A program made the position numbers and the translations under genes. A stretch of DNA of 10,052 bases. Origin: Candidatus Woesearchaeota archaeon. Lineage in GTDB: Archaea > Nanoarchaeota > Nanoarchaeia > Woesearchaeales > UBA11576. Below are positions 5,012-10,052 of this stretch, in pieces. Each line of letters opens with the position of its first letter. Position 1 is the first letter of the stretch. Location of the stretch: assembly GCA_013331125.1 (NCBI GenBank), contig DUGW01000011.1, forward strand, positions 880 through 10,931, written 5' to 3'. The notes beneath the pieces were generated by a model. The model did not search any database and was not told where the DNA came from. It saw only the letters and a program-made list of their open reading frames with translations.

Positions 5012-5518
5012 TCAAAGGTGTTCAACTGACATCACCAGACCTCTCACAGTCTCTTCAAGATACTGTCTTCTTGATTTTCCAGATATGTACAGGTGCGGGT
5101 CTTTAGGGTCTTCCACATGACCAGCATCAGCCATGACCTTGCCGACAGTGATCCTGTCAAAGCCTATCTCTCTGGCCCTCTCGACAAACCTGTCAGGGAA
5201 TACGACAGAATCTGAATACGCGACATGCTCTGTGCCTTCATAAGGCCTGAACAGGAGCACGACTGCCTTGTCATGCCACTGGCCGCCCTCGCGGAAGATA
5301 CCATTCTCTATAGATATTATCCTGTCAAGGTCCGGATGTCTTGAACAGACATCAACAATCCTGTTCCTCGCGCCGCGTAGAGTATCATCACCCACAGGCT
5401 GCTCACCGACACCAGAATCTGCCTTGTAGCCAGTGACTACGGCATCCTTGAGGAACTCGTATGCCTGTTTCACTGAATATACCTTCAGCATATTCTCAGA
5501 AGTGACTGCAATGTTCAT
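5012..5518 (-). CDS. Inosine/xanthosine triphosphatase, DUF84/YjjX family
   Basis: A 168-residue cytosolic enzyme expected to hydrolyse non-canonical purine triphosphates (ITP, XTP) to diphosphates, keeping them out of RNA and DNA. Family marks appear in order: TSENMLKVYSVKQAY (6-20, the substrate loop of the ITPase fold), SGVGEQPVGDDT...GARNR (35-53), SIENGIF (69-75, with a conserved Glu71), DKAVV (83-87), SDSVVFP (102-108), TVGK (124-127) and a C-terminal KDPH...SGKSRRQYLEETV segment (139-158). The length is normal. The start is supported by the N-terminal match and by a TATA box (5550-5543 on the minus strand) 32 nt upstream, with no SD, so the transcript is probably leaderless. The gene is divergent from the small membrane protein at 5613. 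Confidence 0.85.
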   Translation of the reverse strand: MNIAVTSENMLKVYSVKQAYEFLKDAVVTGYKADSGVGEQPVGDDTLRGARNRIVDVCSRHPDLDRIISIENGIFREGGQWHDKAVVLLFRPYEGTEHVAYSDSVVFPDRFVERAREIGFDRITVGKVMADAGHVEDPKDPHLYISGKSRRQYLEETVRGLVMSVEHL

Positions 5519-5542
5519 GGCCTCTGGGAATCACAGACCGGA

Positions 5543-5550
5543 TTTAAGCC
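5543..5550 (-). promoter_or_regulatory. TATA box of the DUF84/YjjX gene
   Basis: GGCTTAAA on the minus strand begins 32 nt before the ATG at 5518 and is preceded by an AAGGAAA BRE-like stretch. This fits a leaderless transcript. Confidence 0.6.
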
Positions 5551-5570
5551 TTTCCTTTGAGGCAAGGAAA
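5551..5570. promoter_or_regulatory. Inverted repeat between divergent TATA boxes (paired BREs or operator)
   Basis: TTTCCTT and AAGGAAA form a perfect 7-bp inverted repeat around six bases, exactly between the TATA boxes at 5543-5550 (minus) and 5570-5577 (plus). Each arm sits where the TFB recognition element should be for its promoter, so two back-to-back BREs explain it; a shared repressor site is the alternative. Confidence 0.45.
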
Positions 5571-5577
5571 TTTTAAA
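5570..5577 (+). promoter_or_regulatory. TATA box of the 5613 membrane protein gene
   Basis: ATTTTAAA with GGAAA in front. The expected transcription start is near 5601, just before the SD at 5602-5609, giving a leader of about 12 nt. Confidence 0.6.
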
Positions 5578-5601
5578 TAGTCTGCCTACTGTATGCCTTC
5601 C

Positions 5602-5609
5602 GAGGTGAT
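5602..5609 (+). promoter_or_regulatory. Shine-Dalgarno site deciding the start at 5613
   Basis: GAGGTGAT is complementary to the 3' end of 16S rRNA. Its GGTG core is two bases from ATG 5610 but five from ATG 5613, so the second ATG is the better start. Confidence 0.6.
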
Positions 5610-5612
5610 ATG

Positions 5613-5891
5613 ATGCCAAGAAAGACAACAAGCAAACCAAAAAAAGTCACAAGCAAAGATATAGAGAAAGCATGTGAAAAAAGAGCTGAAAACTGGGCAA
5701 AGACATGCGGGTCAAAAGCTAAAGGCTCGTGCGGATGCGGAGGAGCAGGGTATTTCCTCGGGTTCCTGGGCGCAGCAGTTTATTTCATCTCAAACTCAAC
5801 AGGATTCTGGAACGGAGTGCTAGGATTCCTGAAAGCTATAGTATGGCCTGCATTCCTGGTGTATGGACTGCTGAAATATCTGGGGCTATAG
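5613..5891 (+). CDS. Small conserved membrane protein, function unknown
   Basis: A 92-residue protein with a basic, Lys-rich N-terminal half (about 1-39), a short Cys/Gly turn GSCGCGGAG (38-46) and two hydrophobic segments (about 46-61 and 66-90). The C-terminal pattern, NSTGFWNGVLGFLKAIVWPAFLVY, with a Trp-Pro in the last helix, matches a family of tiny uncharacterised membrane proteins common in DPANN archaea and candidate-phyla bacteria (from memory; in those relatives a 'HATSFW.GVLG..KA.VWPAFLVY' block is typical). No enzymatic role is known. ATG 5613 is preferred over 5610 on SD spacing. It ends 16 bases from the stop codon of the convergent zinc-knuckle gene. Confidence 0.7.
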   Translation: MPRKTTSKPKKVTSKDIEKACEKRAENWAKTCGSKAKGSCGCGGAGYFLGFLGAAVYFISNSTGFWNGVLGFLKAIVWPAFLVYGLLKYLGL

Positions 5892-5907
5892 GCATATAGA
5901 ATAGGTA

Positions 5908-6294
5908 TCAGTCATCCGACCCGTCAAGAGCCAAGACACGGGTCCAATACCTCTTCATGAGATCAGACTCATCTTTCTCATCATAGACCTGTCTGAAACA
6001 TCCTGGATGGTAAGGGTTGTCATGATACATCCTGAGATTGCCAGGGCCTGTTATCTCTCTGCCGCATGAAGAACAGGGAGGGGTGTTGCCACCAACCCAC
6101 CATCGCCTGCTAACTGTGAGAGTCTCCATCAAAGTAAGGTAGAGCCCTGCGAACTCATCGTCAGAGATGACCAGCATGTTCTCAAAACTGAAATCATGCA
6201 GCTCAGGGAGATGCTTTGCAACATGATCAGCGAAGATACGGAACAGTCTCATGTCCTCTCTCATCTTCATGACTTTCTCATCATCAAGCGCCAT
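5908..6294 (-). CDS. Small protein with a C2HC zinc knuckle, function unknown
   Basis: A 128-residue soluble protein in two parts. The N-terminal ~65 residues are helical and charged (DDEKVMKMREDMRLFRIF...). The second part carries CSSC (74-77) followed by HPGC (96-99), a C-x2-C-x18-H-x2-C arrangement like half of a LIM finger, preceded by an aromatic RRWWVGG. The tail is acidic (DGSDD). Zinc binding is inferred; I do not recognise the family. An open frame extends upstream to a TTG at 6348, but the TATA box (6326-6319 on the minus strand) lies inside that extension and is 32 nt from ATG 6294, so 6294 is the likely leaderless start and the extra 18 codons are promoter sequence. Confidence 0.6.
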   Translation of the reverse strand: MALDDEKVMKMREDMRLFRIFADHVAKHLPELHDFSFENMLVISDDEFAGLYLTLMETLTVSRRWWVGGNTPPCSSCGREITGPGNLRMYHDNPYHPGCFRQVYDEKDESDLMKRYWTRVLALDGSDD

Positions 6295-6318
6295 GGAGGC
6301 AGGTATGTTGCAGAGATT

Positions 6319-6326
6319 AATATAAT
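6319..6326 (-). promoter_or_regulatory. TATA box of the zinc-knuckle gene
   Basis: ATTATATT on the minus strand begins 32 nt before ATG 6294. Its position rules against the longer TTG-initiated frame. Confidence 0.55.
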
Positions 6327-6346
6327 TTTTTGGTGAGAAACGCGTC

Positions 6347-6385
6347 AAAATGGCAGAAATGGGCTAGGAAGGCTAGAAAATGGCA
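6347..6385. repeat. Direct repeats in a divergent promoter region
   Basis: AAAATGGCA occurs at 6347-6355 and 6377-6385, exactly 30 bp apart, about three helical turns. Between them are two adjacent 9-mers, GGCTAGGAA (6362-6370) and GGCTAGAAA (6371-6379). They lie between the divergent TATA boxes at 6319-6326 and 6424-6431 and could be binding sites for a regulator. Confidence 0.4.
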
Positions 6386-6423
6386 TCTTTGTTGCCCCTA
6401 AATAGTGGTTACAAAATCGAAAG

Positions 6424-6431
6424 ATTTAAAT
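6424..6431 (+). promoter_or_regulatory. TATA box of the 6456 gene
   Basis: ATTTAAAT begins 32 nt before ATG 6456 and is preceded by CGAAAG, a good BRE-like stretch. No SD is present, so the transcript is probably leaderless. Confidence 0.65.
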
Positions 6432-6455
6432 AGGGGTGTTTGAAGAAACAGTTGC

Positions 6456-6686
6456 ATGACTGCAACAATCGCCAGAGAAAGCCACGAAAGAGCAGCTGAC
6501 AGTTATGGGATCACAGGAAAGGTGATCAGATATTCTCCAATCTTGACAACACCTGCAATGATGTGTCTCGCAATGTATGAGTTCACGCAGGGCATGACTA
6601 ACCTTGGAACCGGGCTGGGAGTCGTTGAGGGATTCGCAGCACTGTGCGGGATGTATGCATGCGTGGAAGAGGCGAGAAGGAAGTAA
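6456..6686 (+). CDS. Small membrane protein, function unknown
   Basis: A 76-residue protein with a polar N-terminus (MTATIARESHERAADSYG), two weakly hydrophobic segments (about 28-42 and 50-69) and a charged tail (EEARRK). The second segment is Gly/Ala-rich (LGTGLGVVEGFAALCG). This would suit a small helical hairpin in the membrane, though hydrophobicity is only moderate. No family is recognised. The start is fixed by the upstream TATA box. It has its own promoter, and the downstream metallophosphoesterase gene also has its own, so the two are probably not co-transcribed. Confidence 0.6.
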   Translation: MTATIARESHERAADSYGITGKVIRYSPILTTPAMMCLAMYEFTQGMTNLGTGLGVVEGFAALCGMYACVEEARRK

Positions 6687-6708
6687 ATCTTCAAAAAACT
6701 TTCTTGAC

Positions 6709-6728
6709 TTCTGGAACTTTCTGGAACT
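6709..6728. repeat. Tandem 10-bp direct repeat upstream of the metallophosphoesterase promoter
   Basis: TTCTGGAACT is repeated twice without a gap (6709-6718, 6719-6728), about 48 bp upstream of the TATA box of the next gene. The 10-bp period places both copies on the same DNA face, which suits a regulator site, although two copies could be chance. Confidence 0.4.
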
Positions 6729-6775
6729 AAGACACCCATAGTGATGACCCACAATATAGAAAGAGTACACGAAAA

Positions 6776-6783
6776 TATTTAAA
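6776..6783 (+). promoter_or_regulatory. TATA box of the metallophosphoesterase gene
   Basis: TATTTAAA, preceded by ACGAAAA, begins 30 nt before ATG 6806. No SD is present, which fits a leaderless transcript. Confidence 0.65.
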
Positions 6784-6805
6784 CCCTGAGCCCTCAGATT
6801 GCGGT

Positions 6806-7888
6806 ATGCCGATAGGATTCCATACCATATTCACGATCGCGATAGGACTGTCATGGCTGCTGACAGCCACAGTGTTCGCCATAGTCCTAAGCCTTCTAAA
6901 GAAGAAAAGACCGCTGGTCAAAGGAGTCATCTACGGAGCAGCATCCTTTATCATCCTGATGGTGATGAACTACCTCGGAAGAGGACTGCACATAATGGTG
7001 GTGCAGGAGATATTCTACCTATTAGGCATGTTCCTATACGTGGCATTCCTGGTGACAGTGCCTGTCTTCCTAGTGTGCAAGGTGCTGGGTCTGATAAGCA
7101 AGAGCTGCAGGACAAAGAACAAGACACAACTCATGGTGATGGCAGGACTCACGATGCTGGTATTCCTCACAGGAGTATACAATGCACAGACATTCAGGGT
7201 GATAGATGTCGAACTGACATCAGACAAACTGCAGCAGGAACATAACATAGTCCTGATAGGAGACGTACATGTAGGGTCAGAATCAAGAGCCTATCTGGCA
7301 AAGATAGTCAGCAAGATAAACGAGCTCAACCCGGACATGGTGCTGATAAACGGAGACCTGATAGACGACAGGAGCATAAGCGTGCATGAGCTTGATGAAC
7401 TCAACGACATAAAGACAAAGATATACTATGTCAACGGAAACCACGACTACATAGCAGAAAAGACAGAAGAACTCAGCGAGATCAGATCTCTCGATAAGCT
7501 CGACAATGAGGCCAGAGACCTCGGAGAGATATCACTCATAGGCATAAACAGCAACCTGAGAAGAAGGAACCAGACAAACATAGCAGGGATATACGACAGG
7601 ATAGGCATGGACACATCAAAATACCTGATCACACTCATACACGAACCGATAGGGATAGACGAGACAAGCCGAAGAGGGGTGGACCTGATGCTCGCAGGGC
7701 ACACACACGGAGGACAGATATGGCCCTATCACTATTTCCACCAGGCAGCATACGGTTACCTATATGGGCTGTATGACATCGACGGGATGAAACTATACAT
7801 CACATCAGGCGCAGGCGCATGGGGACCGAACTTCAGGCTAGGGACGAGGAACGAGATAGTGCAGATAAGGCTGAGGCCTGGATCTTGA
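6806..7888 (+). CDS. Membrane-anchored YkuE/YaeI-like metallophosphoesterase
   Basis: A 360-residue protein with an N-terminal membrane part (helices at about 7-31, 39-56, 65-93 and 108-124) and a calcineurin-like phosphoesterase domain from about residue 147. All metal-site motifs are present: GDVH (152-155), GD (183-184) in LINGDLIDD, GNHD (211-214), LIHEP with His279, and AGHTHGGQIWP (297-307). GHTHGGQ is typical of the YkuE/YaeI subgroup, whose studied members act on lipid-linked substrates such as UDP-diacylglucosamine in bacteria; the substrate here is unknown, and a phospholipid or phosphorylated lipid precursor at the membrane is only a reasonable guess. The polypeptide runs to a normal family end, with IVQIRLRPGS after the last strand. 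ATG 6806 is the first Met and is 30 nt from the TATA box. It is most likely transcribed alone. Confidence 0.88.
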   Translation: MPIGFHTIFTIAIGLSWLLTATVFAIVLSLLKKKRPLVKGVIYGAASFIILMVMNYLGRGLHIMVVQEIFYLLGMFLYVAFLVTVPVFLVCKVLGLISKSCRTKNKTQLMVMAGLTMLVFLTGVYNAQTFRVIDVELTSDKLQQEHNIVLIGDVHVGSESRAYLAKIVSKINELNPDMVLINGDLIDDRSISVHELDELNDIKTKIYYVNGNHDYIAEKTEELSEIRSLDKLDNEARDLGEISLIGINSNLRRRNQTNIAGIYDRIGMDTSKYLITLIHEPIGIDETSRRGVDLMLAGHTHGGQIWPYHYFHQAAYGYLYGLYDIDGMKLYITSGAGAWGPNFRLGTRNEIVQIRLRPGS

Positions 7889-7912
7889 AAAAGAAAGCCC
7901 GTCCTGGAAACA

Positions 7913-7920
7913 TTTATATA
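7913..7920 (+). promoter_or_regulatory. TATA box of the dehydrogenase gene
   Basis: TTTATATA, preceded by GGAAAC, begins 31 nt before ATG 7944. The alternative ATG at 7920 lies on the last base of the box itself, so it cannot be in a transcript from this promoter. Confidence 0.75.
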
Positions 7921-7943
7921 TGATGCGAGGCGTGATATCCCGC

Positions 7944-9128
7944 ATGAAAGTATTGCTGATAGGCGCAGGTTCTGTAGGCTATGTCCTCACAAGATTTCTC
8001 TCGAAAGACAAAAACATCTCCAGGATAATATGCGCAACTGTCGACATAAAGAGGGCAAAAGAGACGATAGACACCAAGGACAGGAAGATAAAACTGATCA
8101 ATCTCGACGCTTCTGAAAAGGATGCCCTGGTAAACGCAGCGAAAGGCGTCGATGTCATAATAAATGCAGGAATCCCTGACATAAACGAGATCATAATGCA
8201 GGCTGCCCTAGAGGTAAAGGCAGACTATATGGACCTATGCTCACACCTCAAAGACCTAAAGAACCCAGAACAGCTCAAATACCACAAGAGATTCAAGAAG
8301 GCAGGACTGACAGCACTGATAAACACAGGAGTCGCTCCAGGAATCACCAACCTCATAGCAAGGGACCTTGCAGACAAACTGGACTCAGTGACAAAAATAA
8401 AGATACGCCTGCTTGAAGAGCAGAAAGCAAGCGAGTTCGTACCCTCATGGTCGGTCAGTGTCACGCTCGACGAGCTAAGCTCACAGCCTCTAAATTACTC
8501 AAAAGGGAAATTCAAGCTGGTCACACCATTCGGAGACCTGGAACAATACGAATTCCCGCATCCGCACGGAAAAAGGACAGTCGTGAACATCTACGGAGAC
8601 GAAGTGGCCACAATACCGAGATTCCTGAAGACAAAGAATGTAGACTATAAATCAGGAGGATCAGACATAGAATTCTCAAGAGTCCTGTACAAGATGGGTC
8701 TGTTGAGCGGAAAGCCGATAAAGCACAAAGACAGCATGATAATCCCTATAGAACTATTCTCACAGATCGCCCCTAAAGTCCCGACACCAAAAGAGATGGT
8801 GAGACTGGTGAAGCAGAAAGTGGTCGAGAACTCAGCATTCATATCAGTCGTCGAGGAAGAAGGGACAGATTCTGGAAAGAAGATAAGGATAAAAAAGACA
8901 GTCACGTATCCGGACCTCAAATGCATCCAGAAGACGCTGCCGGGAGCCACTTACATATCATACCCGACAGGACTTGCAGCATATGCGTTCCTGAAGATAC
9001 TGCCGAAGATCAAGCAAAGAGGAGTGATGCCGCCTGAAGCCCTCGGGCCAGAGCTACGCAAACAGGTCTTTCTGACACTGGAGAGCAATGGCGTGACTAT
9101 AGAGGAACAGTTCTCAAAAATCAGGTGA
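7944..9128 (+). CDS. Saccharopine dehydrogenase-like NAD(P)-dependent oxidoreductase
   Basis: A 394-residue cytosolic oxidoreductase. The N-terminal Rossmann fold begins at once with MKVLLIGAGSVG (GxGxxG, Gly7/9/12), followed by a strand-and-helix pattern ending in VDVIINAG (69-76). The segment NTGVAPGITNLIARDLAD (127-144) is the characteristic hinge to the C-terminal domain in saccharopine dehydrogenase-family proteins, and the end carries GVMPPEALGPELR (360-372), another family signature. The family includes true saccharopine dehydrogenases (lysine metabolism) and carboxynorspermidine dehydrogenases (polyamine synthesis) plus many unassigned members, so the substrate is open. No neighbouring lysine or polyamine gene helps. 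Starting at ATG 7944 places the Rossmann strand at residue 2, as is normal; the longer frame from 7920 adds eight residues overlapping the TATA box. The TGA stop is part of the SD of the next gene. Confidence 0.8.
   Translation: MKVLLIGAGSVGYVLTRFLSKDKNISRIICATVDIKRAKETIDTKDRKIKLINLDASEKDALVNAAKGVDVIINAGIPDINEIIMQAALEVKADYMDLCSHLKDLKNPEQLKYHKRFKKAGLTALINTGVAPGITNLIARDLADKLDSVTKIKIRLLEEQKASEFVPSWSVSVTLDELSSQPLNYSKGKFKLVTPFGDLEQYEFPHPHGKRTVVNIYGDEVATIPRFLKTKNVDYKSGGSDIEFSRVLYKMGLLSGKPIKHKDSMIIPIELFSQIAPKVPTPKEMVRLVKQKVVENSAFISVVEEEGTDSGKKIRIKKTVTYPDLKCIQKTLPGATYISYPTGLAAYAFLKILPKIKQRGVMPPEALGPELRKQVFLTLESNGVTIEEQFSKIR
9123..9128 (+). promoter_or_regulatory. SD-like stretch overlapping a stop codon
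   Basis: AGGTGA contains the TGA stop of the dehydrogenase and lies one base before the GTG at 9130. It can act in termination-reinitiation, although its spacing is very short for a classical SD. Confidence 0.4.
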
Positions 9129-9129
9129 A

Positions 9130-9612
9130 GTGCCCATCAACAAGAAGGAAGACGCCAAGAAGAAGATATTCTCAGCGTTGGCAGTGGCATTCTTCGGGTT
9201 CATACTGCTGAACATCACATTCTTCCTACTATTCCTATACCATAAATTGATAGACAGCATAACCCAAGCATCCATACAGCCTGACATGAACATGGCCTTT
9301 GACTGGTATCCACTAGCGAAATACTTAGGCTTCCTCATCATCATAGGCACAATGACATACAAAGTATTCAGGTCAAAGTTAAAGACAATATACAAGGCAA
9401 TATACCTGACAGTGCCGCTGGCAGTCATGTACGCAACAACAGGTATGTACCTGCACAGATGGCCTGTGGCAGTGTACACAATCGGAACCATATCCACAGC
9501 AGGCATCCTGTACTGGTTCTACAGGACAAAACAGCCATGGATATACCATTACACACTGATACTCATGGCGACAGTGATGTTCCTAATCACAGTGTTAGGG
9601 GTGGAGATATAA
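9130..9612 (+). CDS. Five-helix membrane protein, function unknown
   Basis: A 160-residue integral membrane protein with helices at about residues 14-37, 61-77, 90-106, 112-130 and 138-157. The N-terminus is strongly basic (NKKEDAKKK) and the first loop carries a run of polar residues (SITQASIQPDMNMAFDWYP). I do not recognise the family. It starts with GTG one base after the stop of the saccharopine dehydrogenase-like gene, and the two share the AGGTGA stretch, so co-transcription and coupled translation are very likely. No alternative ATG occurs before residue 53, which would remove the first helix. The partnership with a dehydrogenase might mean a membrane-linked pathway, but nothing in the sequence names the substrate. 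Confidence 0.65.
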   Translation: MPINKKEDAKKKIFSALAVAFFGFILLNITFFLLFLYHKLIDSITQASIQPDMNMAFDWYPLAKYLGFLIIIGTMTYKVFRSKLKTIYKAIYLTVPLAVMYATTGMYLHRWPVAVYTIGTISTAGILYWFYRTKQPWIYHYTLILMATVMFLITVLGVEI

Positions 9613-9649
9613 GGATCACATCAAGCCGCAAGAACTGCCAGAATCCTGA

Positions 9650-10052
9650 TCATGCCTTCTCAAACACGAGATCCAGGCTGTAAACAATCTCATCCTTTAT
9701 CGCCTTGTCGCCGAGGTCAGCAAAGAATGAATTTGACCGGTAGGTGATGCCCCACCTGGTGCGATCAATGGTGAACTCAGCATCGACAGCGACCGAGTCA
9801 CCCATGGTCTCGACATAGGCAGGGAAGGATATCTCCTCTGTCTTCCCAAGGATGGTCAGGTCACCAGTAACAGTGAAAGAATCACCTTCTTTGACAATGC
9901 CCTTGATCCTGAAGGTGGAAGTCGGATAACCCTCCACGTCAAAGAAATCAGGGCTCTTCAGGTGCTTCTCAAGCGTCTCGCTGCCATCCCTGTCCTTGAT
10001 GGATGCCATGTCCATGATGAACTCGCCAGAGGCCTGGCCATCATTGAATGAC
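9650..10052 (-). CDS. YceI-family protein (5' end outside the window)
   Basis: The last 133 residues of a YceI-like domain protein; the frame remains open through base 10052, so the start lies beyond the window. The family is a small lipocalin-like beta barrel; characterised members bind polyisoprenoids and are often periplasmic or secreted. Marks seen are ASGEFIMDMASI, HLKSPDFFDVEGYPTSTF (an almost complete YceI signature), TVTGDLTILGKTEE and FTIDRTRWGI, ending in the IKDEIVYSLDLVFEKA strand. A Met appears at 10015, but it falls inside the conserved domain and is not the start. Whether this copy has a signal peptide cannot be seen. It converges on the membrane protein at 9130 with 37 bases between the stop codons. 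Confidence 0.88.
   Translation of the reverse strand, partial: SFNDGQASGEFIMDMASIKDRDGSETLEKHLKSPDFFDVEGYPTSTFRIKGIVKEGDSFTVTGDLTILGKTEEISFPAYVETMGDSVAVDAEFTIDRTRWGITYRSNSFFADLGDKAIKDEIVYSLDLVFEKA

Noticed and set aside
6297..6348. A TTG start giving an 18-residue extension of the zinc-knuckle protein
   Set aside because: The extension contains the TATA box at 6319-6326, and ATG 6294 has the usual leaderless distance.
6806..7246. The metallophosphoesterase as an unusual fusion of a membrane domain and an enzyme
   Set aside because: Several-helix N-terminal anchors are common in this phosphoesterase family, so the layout is not novel.
7920..7943. An upstream ATG for the dehydrogenase
   Set aside because: It begins on the last base of the TATA box, and the Rossmann strand begins naturally right after Met at 7944.
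9114..9506. A 130-residue minus-strand frame opposite the five-helix membrane protein
   Set aside because: Antisense shadow of a hydrophobic gene; no promoter or SD on that strand, and it runs into the end of the dehydrogenase gene.
1..10052. tRNA, rRNA, CRISPR array, insertion sequence or origin
   Set aside because: No cloverleaf-like sequence, regularly spaced repeats, transposase motifs or terminal inverted repeats were seen by eye; a dedicated tRNA and repeat search would settle this.

Overview
The window looks like a chromosomal segment of an archaeon, probably a DPANN lineage of the Woesearchaeota/Pacearchaeota type (inferred; no marker gene is present). The main evidence is the promoters. 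Most transcription units begin with an A/T-rich TATA box whose first base lies 30-34 nt before a start codon that has no Shine-Dalgarno (SD) sequence. That is the archaeal leaderless pattern, often with a purine-rich BRE-like stretch just upstream. A minority of genes have strong SDs (GGAGG type). Protein content fits this: many small membrane proteins, Cys-rich lipoproteins, small zinc ribbons, a cold-shock protein and an M29-type aminopeptidase. Arg AGA/AGG and Ile ATA codons are frequent.

Layout. 1-132: 3' end of a membrane protein (DUF998-like). 195-985: a Cys-rich lipoprotein whose stop codon overlaps the start of an Imm-5-like putative immunity protein. 1048-1392: a three-helix membrane protein. 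1469-2479: a large Cys-rich lipoprotein built from several small Cys modules, one Kazal-like. 2540-3571 (-): an M29-family aminopeptidase, divergent from 3713-4102 (+), a DUF7670-like membrane protein. 4148-4803 (-): a compact run of three small nucleic-acid-binding candidates: a CxxC-x17-CxxC protein, a 53-residue zinc ribbon and a cold-shock protein. 4804-5011: mostly empty, holding one promoter and a 16-codon ORF. 5012-5518 (-): a DUF84/YjjX-type inosine/xanthosine triphosphatase, divergent from 5613-5891 (+), a small membrane protein. 5908-6294 (-): a small protein with a C2HC zinc knuckle, divergent from 6456-6686 (+), another small membrane protein. 6806-7888: a membrane-anchored YkuE-like metallophosphoesterase. 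7944-9612: a saccharopine-dehydrogenase-like oxidoreductase directly followed by a five-helix membrane protein. 9650 to the window end (-): a YceI-family protein cut by the edge.

Most genes appear to be single-gene units with their own promoter. Three groups look co-transcribed: lipoprotein plus immunity-like protein; the two zinc ribbons plus the cold-shock protein; and the dehydrogenase plus membrane protein. The most notable non-coding structure lies between the 53-residue zinc ribbon gene and the cold-shock gene. It consists of two perfect hairpins that share four bases and so cannot form fully together, the second ending one base before the cold-shock SD. No rRNA, tRNA, CRISPR array, insertion sequence or origin was seen.
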